Source of the DNA: Hahellaceae bacterium | GTDB lineage: Bacteria; Pseudomonadota; Gammaproteobacteria; Pseudomonadales; Oleiphilaceae | Assembly (NCBI GenBank): GCA_024234575.1 | Contig: JACKOB010000003.1 | Location: forward strand, 1 to 64,000 | Direction: 5' to 3' | Length of the DNA stretch: 64,000 nucleotides | Part shown: piece by piece, positions 23,426 to 34,670 of the stretch | Layout of the letters: every line of letters begins with the position of its first letter | Numbering within the stretch: the first letter of the stretch is position 1 | The notes under the pieces: generated by a model | The model's database searches: none | What the model was told of the DNA's origin: nothing | The model's input: only the letters and a program-made list of their open reading frames with translations | Program-made: the position numbers and the translations under genes

Positions 23426-24187
23426 ATGCGACGAAAGTTGGTGGCAGGTAACTGGAAAATGAACGGCTCTAAAGCGTTCATTAACGATTTCCAAAAAGAG
23501 TTTTCCGCAACTGTTGGCGAGTTTAGTCAGGTTGATGTGGCTTTATTTCCTCCGAGTCTCTTGATTTGTGATGCAGCTAAACATTTTGCCTCTAGTGGAG
23601 TGGTGATCGGGGCTCAAAACGTTTCCCAGTTCGAGAATGGAGCGTACACAGGAGAGATCTCCGCAGCGATGCTGTTGGACGTTGCTTGTGATGCTGTTTT
23701 GGTTGGGCATTCAGAGAGGCGCGCTTTATTTGGTGAGGATGATTGCGTCGTTTTGTCAAAGGTTCGAGCGGCCATTGATGTCGGTTTGGCTGTCATTTTA
23801 TGTGTTGGAGAAACGCTTCTTGAGCGTGAGTCAGCTCTTGTGGAGGAGGTGATTTCCCGTCAGATAAAGTTTGTGTTGAATGCCCTTACACTGGACGAGC
23901 TAAGCAAAGTTACCATCGCTTACGAGCCCGTATGGGCGATTGGCACTGGTGAAACTGCAACACCTGAACAGGCTCAGCAAGTTCATGCCTTTATTAGGGG
24001 GTTGGTGGCAGAGAAAGATCAAGCGTTGTCGTCAAAAATGCGCATTCTGTATGGTGGTAGTGTTAAACCTGATAATGCAGAGGAAATTTTTTCGAAGCCC
24101 GATGTAGATGGTGGTTTGATAGGTGGGGCGTCACTTTTAGTGGCTGATTTTGTGTCTATTGTTAGGTCTGCCATTAAGGCGAGTTGA
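23426..24187 (+). CDS. tpiA: triosephosphate isomerase
   Basis: TpiA interconverts dihydroxyacetone phosphate and glyceraldehyde-3-phosphate. The 253-aa product starts MRRKLVAGNWKMNGS with the substrate-binding Asn and Lys. The electrophile His is in VGHSERR, the catalytic Glu in the IAYEPVWAIGTG signature, and the phosphate loop is LYGGSVKPDN. The ATG is preceded by AGGGGGTG. It lies between glmM and secG, as in Pseudomonas. Confidence 0.97.
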   Translation: MRRKLVAGNWKMNGSKAFINDFQKEFSATVGEFSQVDVALFPPSLLICDAAKHFASSGVVIGAQNVSQFENGAYTGEISAAMLLDVACDAVLVGHSERRALFGEDDCVVLSKVRAAIDVGLAVILCVGETLLERESALVEEVISRQIKFVLNALTLDELSKVTIAYEPVWAIGTGETATPEQAQQVHAFIRGLVAEKDQALSSKMRILYGGSVKPDNAEEIFSKPDVDGGLIGGASLLVADFVSIVRSAIKAS

Positions 24188-24197
24188 GAGTTAATTT

Positions 24198-24602
24198 ATG
24201 GAATGGTTGGAAACGCTAGTAAGTGTTGCGCATATTTTTATCGCGGTTGCGTTGGTTGGGCTTGTGTTGTTGCAACAAGGCAAGGGGGCAGATGCAGGTG
24301 CGGCGTTTGGTAGTGGAGCGTCTCAGACTGTATTTGGTAGTCAGGGGAATTCCAGTTTTCTTTCAAGAATGACAACTTGGTTGGCGATTGTTTTTTTTGT
24401 AACAAGTTTTGCACTGGCAGTTTTTGCCAAGCAAAAGGCAGATAGCATTGCAGTGGATCAAGGTATTCTTCCAGAGCTTCTTTCTGTGCCGGCGGCTGTT
24501 GAGGCGGAATCGTCTGTAGGAACTATGCCAGATGCTGATAAAGTCGAAAAAAACCTGGAATCAGGTGATGTTGGGGCTGGTAAAGCTCCAGAATTAGAGT
24601 AG
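24198..24602 (+). CDS. secG: preprotein translocase subunit SecG
   Basis: SecG is a small SecYEG subunit that eases protein export. The 134-aa product has two membrane helices (residues about 4-26 and 53-76) joined by the signature [20 protein letters not shown]. The acidic tail of about 50 residues beyond the second helix is variable in the family. It is followed by tRNA-Leu, an arrangement shared with E. coli (secG-leuU). Confidence 0.95.
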   Translation: MEWLETLVSVAHIFIAVALVGLVLLQQGKGADAGAAFGSGASQTVFGSQGNSSFLSRMTTWLAIVFFVTSFALAVFAKQKADSIAVDQGILPELLSVPAAVEAESSVGTMPDADKVEKNLESGDVGAGKAPELE

Positions 24603-24629
24603 AATACGCCCCGCTTACGTTAAAGAGTT

Positions 24630-24714
24630 GCCGAAGTGGTGAAATTGGTAGACACGCTATCTTGAGGGGGTAGTGACGCAAGTCGTGCCGGTTCAAGTCC
24701 GGCCTTCGGCACCA
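24630..24714 (+). tRNA. tRNA-Leu (GAG)
   Basis: An 85-nt class II tRNA. The acceptor stem GCCGAAG pairs with CTTCGGC before ACCA. The D arm contains AAATTGGTAGACAC. The anticodon loop TTGAGGG has GAG at 24664-24666. The variable arm is long, and the T loop is GTTCAAGTC. CCA is encoded. It decodes CUC/CUU leucine codons and lies between secG and rimP as leuU does in E. coli; no neighbouring tRNA-Met gene is present. Confidence 0.97.
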
Positions 24715-24828
24715 ACTGTTTTCAGATATTAAAGTTTCTGATGGTGTGTACAGCAAGAGTGGGTTTTGAGTTCGTCGGTGTCCTCAGGCTTTGAGTGAAT
24801 TCTGCGAATTCTCACAAGGATTAGTTTA

Positions 24829-24858
24829 AGAGCCCCTCGCGTAGGGGCTTTTTGTTTT
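24829..24858 (+). terminator. terminator after tRNA-Leu
   Basis: A stem of AGCCCC and GGGGCT with a CGCGTA-type loop (further pairing possible) followed by TTTTGTTTTTT. It separates the secG-tRNA transcript from the rimP-nusA-infB operon that starts 58 bases later. Confidence 0.85.
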
Positions 24859-24916
24859 TTATGGGTGGGCGATAGAGCCCACTTTTTGTTTGTGAGTTTG
24901 TCTTGAGGGTCAGTGC

Positions 24917-25375
24917 TTGTCGGGTAAAAGTGCTCTTATAGAACAGTTGTTGGCACCATCCATTGAGGCGATGGGGTACGTATGTTGGGGGGTCGAATTT
25001 GTCTCCCAAGGTAAGCATTCAACGCTGCGTGTGTTTATAGAAAAAGATGACGGAATTACGCTTGAGGACTGCACTGCTGTCAGTTTGCAGGTTAGCGGTA
25101 TTCTGGATGTCGAAGATCCAATTTCAAGCGAGTATGAATTGGAAGTTTCGTCACCAGGCATGGATCGTCTTTTGTTCAAGAACTGGCAGTTTGACAAATA
25201 TAAAGGTTATTTAGTTCAGATCAAACTGAACATGGCGTTTGAAGGAAAACGTAAATACCAAGGTGTTTTGCAGGGGATGGAGGGCGATGATGTCGTTCTT
25301 GTAGTCGGAGATCATGAGTATCTTTTACCGATTGACATCATAGACAAAGCGCAAGTTGTTCCTCAGTTTGATTAG
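24917..25375 (+). CDS. rimP: ribosome maturation factor RimP
   Basis: RimP helps assemble the 30S subunit. The 152-aa product has the family N-terminal helix ending in GYVCWGVEFV, then EKDDGITLEDC, and the hallmark YELEVSSPGMDR. The start is TTG at 24917. It is the first gene of the conserved rimP-nusA-infB-rbfA-truB-rpsO-pnp cluster, 30 bp before nusA. Confidence 0.96.
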   Translation: MSGKSALIEQLLAPSIEAMGYVCWGVEFVSQGKHSTLRVFIEKDDGITLEDCTAVSLQVSGILDVEDPISSEYELEVSSPGMDRLLFKNWQFDKYKGYLVQIKLNMAFEGKRKYQGVLQGMEGDDVVLVVGDHEYLLPIDIIDKAQVVPQFD

Positions 25376-25405
25376 AGCAGGTTTCTTTAAAGTGGGTATC
25401 TATTA

Positions 25406-26896
25406 ATGAATAAAGAAATTTTACAGGTCGTAGAGACAGTCTCAAACGAAAAGGGCGTTGATAAAAATGTTATTTTCGAAGCGATAGAGTTGGCTTTGGC
25501 GACTGCCACTAAAAAGCGATATGAAGATGAAGATGCAACCATCCGTGTGACGATTGATCGTAAAACGGGTGAGTACGAAACCTATAGAAGCTGGCTTGTT
25601 GTTGATAATGATGCTGTCCCTGCTTTGGGCACGGAGCTGACTTTTCAAGAGGCTGAGGAGATCAGCTCTGAGCTTCGGCCAGGTGATATTCACGAAGAGA
25701 AAGTTGAGTCATTAGCATTTGGGCGTATAGGTGCACAGGCTGCGAAGCAAATTATTGTCCAGAAAGTTCGAGAAGCAGAGCGGGCTAAGGTTGTGGACAC
25801 TTTTCGACAAAGGTTGGGAGAGCTGGTTTCCGGTACTGTCAAAAAAGTTACCAGAGACAACGTTATTGTTGATTTGGGTAATAATGCAGAGGCAATTTTG
25901 CCAAGAGATCAGCTAATTCAGCGTGAGACATTCCGTATGGGGGATCGTGTTCGGGCTCTGTTAAAGGACATTCGCGAGGATGTTCGAGGTGCTCAGCTTG
26001 TACTGAGTCGCTCATGCCCTGAAATGTTGATTGAGTTGTTTAGAATTGAGGTGCCTGAAATCGCTGAGGAAGTGATTGAAATTAGAGGTGCGGCCAGAGA
26101 TCCTGGTTCTAGGGCCAAAATCGCTGTAAAGACTAATGATGGTCGTATAGACCCTGTTGGTGCATGTGTAGGAATGCGTGGTGCTCGCGTGCAGACAGTG
26201 TCGAATGAGCTGGGTGGTGAGAGAATCGATATTATCCTTTGGGATGATAATCCGGCACAGCTTGTTATCAATGCGATGTCACCTGCAGAGGTGGCTTCGA
26301 TAGTTATGGATGAAGATCGACACACAATGGATGTTGCTGTGTTGGAAGAGAACCTGGCGATGGCAATTGGGCGTTCTGGTCAGAATGTTAGACTGGCAGG
26401 CGAGCTTACCGGCTGGGAACTCAATGTTATGACGGTTGAAGAGGCCGGACGCCAGCAAGAGCAGGAGTTCGGTAAGTACATTCAGTATTTTACTGATCGC
26501 TTAGGTGTCGATGAGGATCTGGCGGAAGTTCTGGTGGACGAGGGCTTTACAACTTTAGAAGAAGTTGCGTATGTTCCGATGGAAGAAATGCTTGCCATAG
26601 ACGGGTTTGATGAAGATATGGTCGTCGAACTGCGTAAGAGAGCTAAAGACGTTTTATTAAATCAGGCGATAGCTTCCGAAGAAGAGTTGGAAGGCAGCGA
26701 GCCGGGTGAAGACCTGCTGGGTATGGACGGGATGAATAAGCATCTTGCTTTCAAACTGGCAGCAAAAGGTATAGTTACAATGGAAGACCTTGCGGAACAG
26801 TCGATCGACGAACTACTGGAAATCGAGGGTCTTGATGAAGAAAAGGCGGGTCAGTTGATTATGACTGCAAGAGCGCCCTGGTTTGAAAACCAGTAG
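25406..26896 (+). CDS. nusA: transcription termination/antitermination protein NusA
   Basis: NusA binds RNA polymerase and modulates pausing, termination and antitermination. The 496-aa product has the N-terminal polymerase-binding domain ([13 protein letters not shown]), an S1 domain near residues 135-200, two KH domains ([12 protein letters not shown] and [12 protein letters not shown]) and two C-terminal acidic repeats ([11 protein letters not shown] and similar) found in proteobacterial NusA. The length equals E. coli (495). infB follows after 26 bp. Confidence 0.98.
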   Translation: MNKEILQVVETVSNEKGVDKNVIFEAIELALATATKKRYEDEDATIRVTIDRKTGEYETYRSWLVVDNDAVPALGTELTFQEAEEISSELRPGDIHEEKVESLAFGRIGAQAAKQIIVQKVREAERAKVVDTFRQRLGELVSGTVKKVTRDNVIVDLGNNAEAILPRDQLIQRETFRMGDRVRALLKDIREDVRGAQLVLSRSCPEMLIELFRIEVPEIAEEVIEIRGAARDPGSRAKIAVKTNDGRIDPVGACVGMRGARVQTVSNELGGERIDIILWDDNPAQLVINAMSPAEVASIVMDEDRHTMDVAVLEENLAMAIGRSGQNVRLAGELTGWELNVMTVEEAGRQQEQEFGKYIQYFTDRLGVDEDLAEVLVDEGFTTLEEVAYVPMEEMLAIDGFDEDMVVELRKRAKDVLLNQAIASEEELEGSEPGEDLLGMDGMNKHLAFKLAAKGIVTMEDLAEQSIDELLEIEGLDEEKAGQLIMTARAPWFENQ

Positions 26897-26922
26897 TAAA
26901 TGTTAGCAGGAGGAATAGTTAT

Positions 26923-29439
26923 ATGGCAGAAGTTACCGTTAAACAACTCGCCGAAGATGTTGGGGCCCCTGTAGAGCGTTTGCTAAAGCAAATTCAGGAT
27001 GCTGGTATTGCGGCAAAAAAAGAAAGTGACATCGTTACTGATACAGAGAAACAGCAGTTATTGCAGTATTTGAAGCGAAGTCATGGTGAGGCTGATACTG
27101 AGCCTAAAAAAATCACGTTGAAGCGAAAAACGACCACTACTTTGCGTGCGTCCGGCGCGGCTGGTAAGGCTAAGACCGTGAGCGTTGAAGTTAGGAAAAA
27201 GAGAACATTTATTAAAAAGGCTGATGTGGCGGCAGATCAAACTGTTGCGTTGGATGAGCCGGTTGACGAGGTTGTTGATACCGAAGTTCCTTCTCAGGAA
27301 GTTGCCGAGGTTGTGGCGCCGGCGGTCGAAATCCAAGAAGCAAATGTGGTTGAGACCCCGGCTGTCGAAGTGGCTGAGCCCAGTGTTGTTGTCGAGGCCG
27401 CGGCCACGGCGATTCCCCCTGTCGTACCTCAACCTCTCCCGGCAGATATTGAGGCTGCTGAGCATAAGAAGGCTAAGAAGAAAAAGCACAAAGATCATGA
27501 TGAGAGAGACGACGAAGGCAAGCCAAAGAAGAAGTCTGCTGGACATCGTGGGCCAAAGCATCGCCCTGAAAGTATTGACGCGGTAATAGGTGAGCTTGAT
27601 GATGATAATCAGGAAACTCGCCAACTTAGACGCAAGAAGAAGTCTAGAGAAAAGACACATCAATTTGAAATGCCTTCTCAGCGTGTGTTGCGTGAAGTGG
27701 CTATCCCCGAGACCATTACAGTTGCTGAATTAGCTAACCGTATGTCGGTAAAGGGAATAGAAGTTATTAAAATTCTTATGGGAATGGGCGTTATGGCGAC
27801 CATCAACCAGCCAATAGAGCAGGAAACAGCAATATTGGTGGTTGAGGAGAAAGGCCATAAGTATAAATTGATTAGCGAAAACGCTTTAGAAGAGTCGGTG
27901 TTTGAGTCAATTAGTTATGAGGGTGAAGAGACCTCCCGAGCGCCAGTCGTTAGTGTGATGGGGCATGTTGATCACGGTAAAACATCGTTGTTGGACTATA
28001 TTCGTCGTGCCAAAGTAGCTGCAGGTGAGTCCGGTGGTATTACTCAACATATTGGTGCCTATCATGTAGAAACTGATCGAGGAATGATTACGTTCCTTGA
28101 TACACCTGGTCACGCTGCGTTTACGGCGATGAGAGCAAGGGGTGCGAAGTGTACAGATATCGTAATACTGGTAGTGGCCGCAGACGATGGTGTAATGCCG
28201 CAAACTGAGGAGGCTGTTCAGCATGCGCGTTCCGCGGGTGTGCCTCTTGTTGTGGCAGTTAATAAAATTGATAAAGAGGCTGCCGATCCGGATCGTGTGA
28301 AGAGTGAACTGGCAGCGTTGGATGTTCTCCCGGAAGATTGGGGCGGGGATGTTCAGTTCATTAACGTATCTGCTCATTCAGGGCAAGGTATCGACGATCT
28401 GCTTGATGCAATATTGCTTCAGTCGGAAATGCTTGAGCTGAAAGCTGTGCCAGGTGTTGCTGCAAAAGGTGTGGTTGTTGAGTCGAGCCTGGATAAAGGG
28501 CGCGGAGCGGTTTCTACTGTGCTGGTACAAAACGGTACATTAAAGCAGGGAGATATCGTTATTGCAGGTCGTACCTATGGTCGCGTTCGTGCAATGTTGG
28601 ATGAGAACGGCCAAAAGATAACAGAGGCTGGTCCTTCTATCCCTGTTGAAATTCTTGGTCTGACTGGCACTCCTGATGCGGGTGATGATTTTCTCGTAGT
28701 TGCGGATGAGAAGAAAGCTAGAGAAATTACGGAGTTGCGTGAGAGTAAAGAGCGAGAGCAGCGCATGCAGCGCCAGCAAACGGCTAAGCTCGAGAATATA
28801 TTCAGCACTATGGGCCAGGAAGAGGTCAAGACTCTGAATATCGTTCTGAAGACTGATGTCAGAGGATCGTTGGAAGCGTTGTTAAGTGCATTGGCTGATA
28901 TAGGCAATGATGAAGTAATGGTCCGTGTTATTTCGTCGGGTGTTGGTGGTATCACCGAAACAGATGCAACGTTGGCGTTGGCGTCGAACGCCGTTCTTGT
29001 TGGTTTTAACGTTAGGGCAGATGGCTCTGCTCGCCGGATCATAGAGAAAGAAGGTCTTGATCTGCGTTATTACAGCGTCATTTACAATATTATTGATGAT
29101 GTTCGGCAGGCCCTTACAGGTATGTTGTCGCCCGAGTATCGGGAAGATATTGTTGGTGTGGCTGATGTGCGCGACACGTTCCGCTCACCAAAGTTTGGTC
29201 AGGTTGCAGGCTGCATGGTAACGGAAGGTACTGTTTATCGAAACAAGGGCATTCGAGTGTTGCGGGATAATATCGTGATTTTCGAAGGTGAGCTTGAGTC
29301 TTTACGTCGATTCAAAGATGACGTTAGCGAAGTCAGAAATGGTATGGAATGCGGAATTGGTGTCAAAAACTATGACGTCAAGGTCGGCGATAAGATTGAA
29401 GTCTTTGATAGAATTAAGGTTGAAAGAAAGCTCGCTTAA
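26923..29439 (+). CDS. infB: translation initiation factor IF-2
   Basis: IF-2 is the GTPase that positions initiator tRNA and joins the subunits. The 838-aa product has an IF2 N-terminal domain (residues 1-50), a low-complexity Val/Ala/Glu/Pro-rich then Lys-rich linker (about 100-230), a second IF2_N domain, and the G domain with GHVDHGKT at residues 347-354, DTPGHAAF, and NKID. C-terminal domains follow in normal order. Internal starts giving a shorter IF2 isoform are known in E. coli but are not evident here. AGGAGGAA precedes the ATG. Confidence 0.98.
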   Translation: MAEVTVKQLAEDVGAPVERLLKQIQDAGIAAKKESDIVTDTEKQQLLQYLKRSHGEADTEPKKITLKRKTTTTLRASGAAGKAKTVSVEVRKKRTFIKKADVAADQTVALDEPVDEVVDTEVPSQEVAEVVAPAVEIQEANVVETPAVEVAEPSVVVEAAATAIPPVVPQPLPADIEAAEHKKAKKKKHKDHDERDDEGKPKKKSAGHRGPKHRPESIDAVIGELDDDNQETRQLRRKKKSREKTHQFEMPSQRVLREVAIPETITVAELANRMSVKGIEVIKILMGMGVMATINQPIEQETAILVVEEKGHKYKLISENALEESVFESISYEGEETSRAPVVSVMGHVDHGKTSLLDYIRRAKVAAGESGGITQHIGAYHVETDRGMITFLDTPGHAAFTAMRARGAKCTDIVILVVAADDGVMPQTEEAVQHARSAGVPLVVAVNKIDKEAADPDRVKSELAALDVLPEDWGGDVQFINVSAHSGQGIDDLLDAILLQSEMLELKAVPGVAAKGVVVESSLDKGRGAVSTVLVQNGTLKQGDIVIAGRTYGRVRAMLDENGQKITEAGPSIPVEILGLTGTPDAGDDFLVVADEKKAREITELRESKEREQRMQRQQTAKLENIFSTMGQEEVKTLNIVLKTDVRGSLEALLSALADIGNDEVMVRVISSGVGGITETDATLALASNAVLVGFNVRADGSARRIIEKEGLDLRYYSVIYNIIDDVRQALTGMLSPEYREDIVGVADVRDTFRSPKFGQVAGCMVTEGTVYRNKGIRVLRDNIVIFEGELESLRRFKDDVSEVRNGMECGIGVKNYDVKVGDKIEVFDRIKVERKLA

Positions 29440-29461
29440 TTTCTGCCAGGGTGTGTAGTTT

Positions 29462-29863
29462 ATGGCAAATGAATATAGTCGTACCGAGCGACTTGCTGAT
29501 CAAATACAGAGGGATTTGGCTTACTTGCTACAGCGAGAGGTCAAAGACCCCCGTGTAAACCTCATGAGTATTAATGAGGTAAAGGTCAGTAAAGATCTGG
29601 GGTATGCAGATATCTATTTTACCTTAATCACGACTGCTGAGACATCTGTCGATTCGGTTGAGGTAAAAGATGCTCTTAAAGCTCTGAAAGGAGCAGAGGG
29701 ATATCTGCGTTCACAGCTAGGTAGCAGAATTAAAATGCGTATAGTTCCGCATTTGCGTTTTCATTTTGATAATAGTGTAGGAAGAGGGCGGTATTTGTCC
29801 TCTCTAATCGATAAAGCACTTAGTGAAGATAGCGTAAGAGCAAAAGATCGGGATGGAGAATAG
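29462..29863 (+). CDS. rbfA: 30S ribosome-binding factor RbfA
   Basis: RbfA is a KH-like protein for late 30S maturation and cold growth. The 133-aa protein begins with the family helix YSRTERLADQIQRDLAYLLQ. It contains VKDPRVNLMSINEVKVSKDLGYADIYFT in parts and the C-terminal VPHLRFHFDNSV. It lies between infB (22 bp before) and truB (2 bp after). Confidence 0.96.
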   Translation: MANEYSRTERLADQIQRDLAYLLQREVKDPRVNLMSINEVKVSKDLGYADIYFTLITTAETSVDSVEVKDALKALKGAEGYLRSQLGSRIKMRIVPHLRFHFDNSVGRGRYLSSLIDKALSEDSVRAKDRDGE

Positions 29864-29865
29864 TT

Positions 29866-30789
29866 TTGAGGGCTAGGAAAGGGAGCAAACTCGATGGTTT
29901 GCTACTGCTGGATAAGCCCTTGGGCGTTACTTCAAATGGAATTCTACAGCGCGTAAGAAAGCTATTTGGCGCACGAAAAGCTGGACATACTGGCAGTTTA
30001 GATCCGTTGGCGTCTGGTGTGCTGCCAATTTGTTTTGGCGAAGCCACGAAGTTCTCTTCTTTTGGTCTGGAAGCAGACAAGGCTTACCTGGCAACTGGTA
30101 CATTAGGTGTTCGCACAGAAACAGGTGATGCGGAAGGAAATGTTGTAGCTGAAGCAGCGGTTCCAGAAGAGCTTGATGAAGCTTCTTTAAATCGTGTAAT
30201 ACAACTATTCACCGGTACGGTACATCAGGTGCCTAGTATGTATTCGGCGCTGAAGTATCAGGGCAGGCCTCTTTATGAATATGCACGTAAAGGGGTTGAT
30301 GTTCCACGAGAGGGTAGAGACATTCAGATTCATGAGCTAAAACTGTTGAGATTTGGCTCAGAAACATTTGATATTTACGTTCGTTGTAGTAAAGGCACTT
30401 ATATTCGCACGCTGGTTGAGGATATAGGGGAAAAGCTTGGATGCGGCGCTCATGTGTCGGCACTGAGAAGAGTGCAGTCTGGACCATATCTGATAGATAG
30501 CTGCAAAACTATCGAAGAGTTAGAGGTGCTGATTGGCGAGGTCGATCCTTCTGAGTTTAAGTCTCATCTACTAGGTGTTGATGCATTGGTAGAGCATTTA
30601 CCATTGATTTCACTTGGAAATGCCGACTCAGGGTCGATATTGCAGGGACAAACGGTTAGAATGTCGGCGTCGGCTTCCCCCGGCACTTATAGACTGTACT
30701 CTGATACCAAAGAGTTTTTGGGGATTGGCACATTAGATGAGTGCGGTGATATTCGGCCAAAGCGGCTAATTTCATCACCCATAAACTGA
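29866..30789 (+). CDS. truB: tRNA pseudouridine(55) synthase
   Basis: TruB makes pseudouridine 55 in the T loop of tRNAs. The 307-aa product has the catalytic Asp in the motif GHTGSLDPLASGVLP, the GLLLLDKPLGVTSN start region, and YSALKYQGRPLYEYARKG with the conserved Tyr/Lys. A C-terminal PUA-like region follows. The TTG start at 29866 has GGATGGAGA upstream, within the end of rbfA. Length matches the family (about 300-314). Confidence 0.96.
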   Translation: MRARKGSKLDGLLLLDKPLGVTSNGILQRVRKLFGARKAGHTGSLDPLASGVLPICFGEATKFSSFGLEADKAYLATGTLGVRTETGDAEGNVVAEAAVPEELDEASLNRVIQLFTGTVHQVPSMYSALKYQGRPLYEYARKGVDVPREGRDIQIHELKLLRFGSETFDIYVRCSKGTYIRTLVEDIGEKLGCGAHVSALRRVQSGPYLIDSCKTIEELEVLIGEVDPSEFKSHLLGVDALVEHLPLISLGNADSGSILQGQTVRMSASASPGTYRLYSDTKEFLGIGTLDECGDIRPKRLISSPIN

Positions 30790-30969
30790 TTGAATAGAAT
30801 TTTTGTGGGGACTTATAGTCTAAGTTACCCACATGAGTAGTTTTATCTTAAGTTAGATAAAAGGCCAGCTGCATAAATGTGATGCAGAGGCAAAAAACCA
30901 TATAACGGCAACTGTAATTATGCACGGTTGTTCGTTTTATAGAATAAACGCATATATTGGAGATTGAAA

Positions 30970-31239
30970 ATGGCATTATCAGCCGCAGAAAAAGCAGTAA
31001 TTGTTAAAGAATATCAAAAAGCTGAAGGTGATACTGGATCAACAGAAGTTCAAGTTGCCCTGCTTAGTGCAAACATTAATAAGCTTCAGGATCACTTCAA
31101 AGCCAACAAAAAAGATCACCATTCACGTCGTGGTTTGATCCGTATGGTAAACCAGCGTAGAAAGCTTCTTGATTATCTGAAGCGTGAAAATGCAGACAGC
31201 TACTTAGGCTTGATTGGTAAGCTAGGCTTGCGTCGTTAA
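30970..31239 (+). CDS. rpsO: 30S ribosomal protein S15
   Basis: S15 is a primary 16S rRNA-binding protein. The ATG at 30970 gives 89 aa, exactly the family length; an in-frame TTG at 30964 would add two residues. Signatures are [37 protein letters not shown] and the C-terminal LGLRR. It is separated from truB by 180 bp, where S15 genes usually have their own promoter, and is followed by a terminator-like hairpin before pnp. Confidence 0.97.
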   Translation: MALSAAEKAVIVKEYQKAEGDTGSTEVQVALLSANINKLQDHFKANKKDHHSRRGLIRMVNQRRKLLDYLKRENADSYLGLIGKLGLRR

Positions 31240-31264
31240 TAACCTGGCACCATAGTCATTGTTT

Positions 31265-31304
31265 AAAGGTATCAAGCTATCATGTATGGTTTGGTACCTT
31301 TTTC
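31265..31304 (+). terminator. terminator/attenuator between rpsO and pnp
   Basis: An 11-bp stem with one G-T pair (31265-31275 with 31291-31301, 15-nt loop) ends in TTTTT. It lies 25 bases after rpsO. In E. coli a comparable rpsO terminator is leaky and lets some transcripts reach pnp. Confidence 0.75.
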
Positions 31305-31425
31305 GTATTTGTAAATGGTCAAATACCATTGTTTGATGATTTATTTCTTTGTGACTAGTTGGTCGTCATAGTAAACGTTGTCTGTTCCGAAACACTAAAT
31401 TTGATTTCTAAGGGAAGGAGTTATT

Positions 31426-33528
31426 GTGAACCCCGTACGAAAGACTTTTAAATATGGCGAATCAAACGTCACTCTCGAAACTGGGAGAATCGCCAGACAA
31501 GCGACTGGTGCTGTGCTGGTCACAATAGATGACACTGCCGTATTGGCGACAGTCGTTGCAGCTAAAGAAGCTGTCGCAGGGCAAGGCTTTTTTCCTTTGT
31601 CTGTACATTACCAAGAGAAGCAGTATGCAGTTGGTAAAATTCCTGGCGGTTTTTTCAAGCGAGAAGGCAGACCTTCCGAAAAAGAAACGCTGACATCACG
31701 TCTTATCGATAGACCAATTCGACCGCTTTTTCCTGACGGTTTTATGAATGAAGTTCAGGTCATTTGTACAGTGCTTTCAGCTAATAAAGAAGTTGATCCA
31801 GATATTGCCGCATTGTTGGCGACATCTGCAGCCTTGGCTGTTTCTGGCATTCCATTTACTGGGCCGGTAGGTGCTGCCCGAGTGGGTTACGATGAAGAGA
31901 GCGGTTATATTCTCAACCCGACATATTCTGCTCTTAAAACCTCGTTGCTGGACATGGTTGTTGCCGGCACCAAAGATGCAGTCTTGATGGTTGAGTCTGA
32001 AGCGAAAGAGCTTACTGAAGACGAGATGCTTGGTGGCGTTCTGTTTGCTCACCAAGAGATGCAAGTGGCAATCACTGCTATTAAAGAGTTTGCAGATGAA
32101 GTTGGTACTAAGACATGGGAGTGGAGTGCGCCAGCAGCCAATACTACTTTGTTTGATGCGATGAATGCTTCTTTCGGCCAGCGTATTTCGGAAGCCTATA
32201 CTACTCGCGAAAAAATGGACCGGTATGGCAAGTTGGAGCAGATTCGATCTGAAGCGCTTGAGACTTTTGCTGGTGATGCAGAAGGGCAACCTTCTAAAGA
32301 AGAAGTAAAAGATGTATTTAAAATTCTTGAGAAAAAAATCGTCCGTGGCCGAATTATAGATGGCGAACCGCGAATTGATGGCAGGGATAATAAAACTGTT
32401 CGTGGCATTGAAGTTGAGGTAGGTGTTCTTCCTAATGCACATGGTTCAGCACTGTTTACCCGTGGTGAGACTCAAGCGTTGGTAGCGGCTACTTTGGGTG
32501 CCGCCAGAGATGTGCAAACAATCGATGCTTTGGAAGGTGAGCGTAAAGAAAACTTCATGCTGCACTACAATTTCCCTCCGTTTTCGGTTGGTGAATGTGG
32601 CAGAATGGGCGGAACTGGTCGTCGTGAAATAGGCCATGGAAGATTGGCTAAGCGTGGCGTTCAAGCGGTTATGCCAACTCCAGAAGATTTCCCTTATGCG
32701 ATTCGCGTTGTTTCTGAAATCACAGAATCTAATGGCTCCAGTTCTATGGCCAGCGTATGTGGTACGAGCTTGGCATTGATGGATGCAGGTGTTCCTCTTT
32801 CTGCTCCTATCGCTGGTATTGCGATGGGATTGGTAAAAGAGCAGGACAAGTTTGCTGTTCTGACTGATATTTTGGGTGATGAAGATCACTTAGGCGATAT
32901 GGATTTCAAAGTGGCCGGTACCTCCGCAGGCATTACTGCTCTGCAGATGGATATAAAGATAGAAGGCATTACCGAAGAGATTATGGAAATAGCCCTGGCT
33001 CAGGCGCATGATGCAAGAGCATTTATTCTTGCTGAAATGGGTAAAGTGCTGGATTCATCCCGTGCGACATTGTCTGATAATGCTCCAAAAATCCACACAA
33101 TGAAAATTGATCCCGAAAAAATCCGTGATCTTATTGGTAAGGGTGGTGCAACCATTCGCTCTATCTGTGATGAAACTGGTGCGGCGATCGATATTGAAGA
33201 CAATGGCCAGGTCAGGATTTATGCTGATAATAAGGTTTCTTCGGATGCGGCAATTGAAAGAGTTCTTGCCGTGACTGCAGAAGCTGAAATCGGCCGTGTT
33301 TATAAAGGTAAGGTTGAACGAATCGTTGATTTCGGCGCATTTGTTAATTTCTTGCCAGGTAAAGACGGACTGGTTCACATTTCGCAAATATCTGATGAGC
33401 GTGTAAATAATGTCACTGATGTTCTTTCAGAAGGGCAGCAAGTGTATGTTAAAGTTCTGGATATAGATGCAAGAGGACGAGTCAAGCTGAGTATGAAGTC
33501 AGTAGATCAGTCTGGTAATGAAGAGTAA
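31426..33528 (+). CDS. pnp: polynucleotide phosphorylase
   Basis: PNPase is the phosphorolytic 3'-5' exoribonuclease of the degradosome. The 700-aa product has two RNase PH-like domains (the first with [22 protein letters not shown], the second with [10 protein letters not shown] and the catalytic region around [16 protein letters not shown]), then a KH domain ([15 protein letters not shown]) and an S1 domain (VGFGAF-type core read as [11 protein letters not shown]). The start is GTG with AAGGAG five bases upstream. It closes the translation cluster. Confidence 0.98.
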   Translation: MNPVRKTFKYGESNVTLETGRIARQATGAVLVTIDDTAVLATVVAAKEAVAGQGFFPLSVHYQEKQYAVGKIPGGFFKREGRPSEKETLTSRLIDRPIRPLFPDGFMNEVQVICTVLSANKEVDPDIAALLATSAALAVSGIPFTGPVGAARVGYDEESGYILNPTYSALKTSLLDMVVAGTKDAVLMVESEAKELTEDEMLGGVLFAHQEMQVAITAIKEFADEVGTKTWEWSAPAANTTLFDAMNASFGQRISEAYTTREKMDRYGKLEQIRSEALETFAGDAEGQPSKEEVKDVFKILEKKIVRGRIIDGEPRIDGRDNKTVRGIEVEVGVLPNAHGSALFTRGETQALVAATLGAARDVQTIDALEGERKENFMLHYNFPPFSVGECGRMGGTGRREIGHGRLAKRGVQAVMPTPEDFPYAIRVVSEITESNGSSSMASVCGTSLALMDAGVPLSAPIAGIAMGLVKEQDKFAVLTDILGDEDHLGDMDFKVAGTSAGITALQMDIKIEGITEEIMEIALAQAHDARAFILAEMGKVLDSSRATLSDNAPKIHTMKIDPEKIRDLIGKGGATIRSICDETGAAIDIEDNGQVRIYADNKVSSDAAIERVLAVTAEAEIGRVYKGKVERIVDFGAFVNFLPGKDGLVHISQISDERVNNVTDVLSEGQQVYVKVLDIDARGRVKLSMKSVDQSGNEE

Positions 33529-33570
33529 GTGTTAGCTGTTACGAAAGTGCTTTGGCGCTACTCGAGTTAA

Positions 33571-33601
33571 AAAACGGAGCCTAATTGGCTCCGTTTTTTT
33601 T
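33571..33601. terminator. bidirectional terminator after pnp
   Basis: A perfect 11-bp stem (AAAACGGAGCC with GGCTCCGTTTT) has a 5-nt loop, T residues on the right and A residues on the left. It separates pnp from a convergent hydrolase gene whose stop lies just beyond. Confidence 0.9.
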
Positions 33602-33604
33602 GAT

Positions 33605-34477
33605 CTAGGGTGACAAAGTGGTTTGATATCCATCTGCCTCTATCATTTTATGCAGGTATTCCAATGTACTTTGACGTGCACTTTGAAGCATAAACGAAGA
33701 AATATGTGGTGCGTTGGTGGTTAAGAGGGTTGCTGTAGGCATGCTTAGTTCGTGGAGTTTTTTTCCGTGTTCATAAGGGATCACTTGATCATTTATGCTG
33801 TGTATATACAAAATTGGGATTGGTTTTATATTTTGAATCACCCAGATCGGGTCATACGCTGAGGTAATAAGCCAGGAAAGGGGATACTGCAGCGGCCAGG
33901 TCAGCCAAAAAGTGGCCAATTTTTCCCGGGCGATGCCTTGAAAGCTTTCGAACCCTGAGTCTATGATCAGCGCTTTAGTGTTTGACTGTGCTATCTCTGA
34001 ATTACCAACAAAGCTCAGTGTTAATGCACCGCCAATACTCTGACCAAGAATTATGAACGGTGCCAGTTCGCTTTTATTGGTCATAAGCCAGTTAAATGCT
34101 GCGTCAATGTCTGTCAGTGCGCCTTTTAAGTCTGGTTCGCCTGTTGATCGCCCATAACCACGGTAGTCTAGCGCAAGGACGTTGTAGCCCTCCTTGGGCA
34201 GCCAGGCAATGCTGGCAAAATGAGTGCTTATATTTTCTGCGTTTCCGTGTAAGAAAAGAATGGTGCCTAGTGGTTTTGTTGGTGTAGATGATGGAAACCA
34301 CCAAGCATGAAGTTGTTCATTGTCAGCGGTATCGATGATGACATCCTCAAATGCGAGGTTTAATTCGTCTGGTGTGTGCAGGTGTGTTTTCAATGGAAAG
34401 AAAAGTAAATTACTACATCCTGAGAGTACTGCGGTAAGAATTATTAGTTGTGCGATGGAAATTAAGTGGTCTTTCAT
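33605..34477 (-). CDS. alpha/beta hydrolase lipoprotein
   Basis: A 290-aa alpha/beta hydrolase of the ABHD/BAAT-like group with an N-terminal lipoprotein signal: hydrophobic stretch then LSGC, so it should be membrane-anchored by lipid. The ATG at 34477 is chosen since the signal begins there; an in-frame ATG at 34519 would add 14 residues. The oxyanion-loop motif FLHGNAENIS and the nucleophile elbow GQSIGG are clear, and a late NAPHISSF could supply the catalytic His. The substrate is unknown. It stands alone, convergent with pnp. Confidence 0.85.
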   Translation of the reverse strand: MKDHLISIAQLIILTAVLSGCSNLLFFPLKTHLHTPDELNLAFEDVIIDTADNEQLHAWWFPSSTPTKPLGTILFLHGNAENISTHFASIAWLPKEGYNVLALDYRGYGRSTGEPDLKGALTDIDAAFNWLMTNKSELAPFIILGQSIGGALTLSFVGNSEIAQSNTKALIIDSGFESFQGIAREKLATFWLTWPLQYPLSWLITSAYDPIWVIQNIKPIPILYIHSINDQVIPYEHGKKLHELSMPTATLLTTNAPHISSFMLQSARQSTLEYLHKMIEADGYQTTLSP

Positions 34478-34670
34478 CGAAATAAACTCAGTGATCTCGG
34501 AAAATGGTTTGACTCTCATTATTTTATTGGGGATTTTGCTTGAATCTTCGCAAGTAATCCACTTTACTTATGCCTAGGGTCGATAGAGCGCAATGTGAGA
34601 AATGTCTTTATAAATCGGGTAGTTCGGCCTTTTTCGCTAAAGTAAAAAATAAAATTAAAGAGGATTTACT

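Noticed and set aside
27290..27480. Low-complexity Val/Ala/Glu stretch in infB as an odd insertion
   Set aside because: A variable low-complexity linker between the N-terminal domain and the G domain is normal for proteobacterial IF-2.
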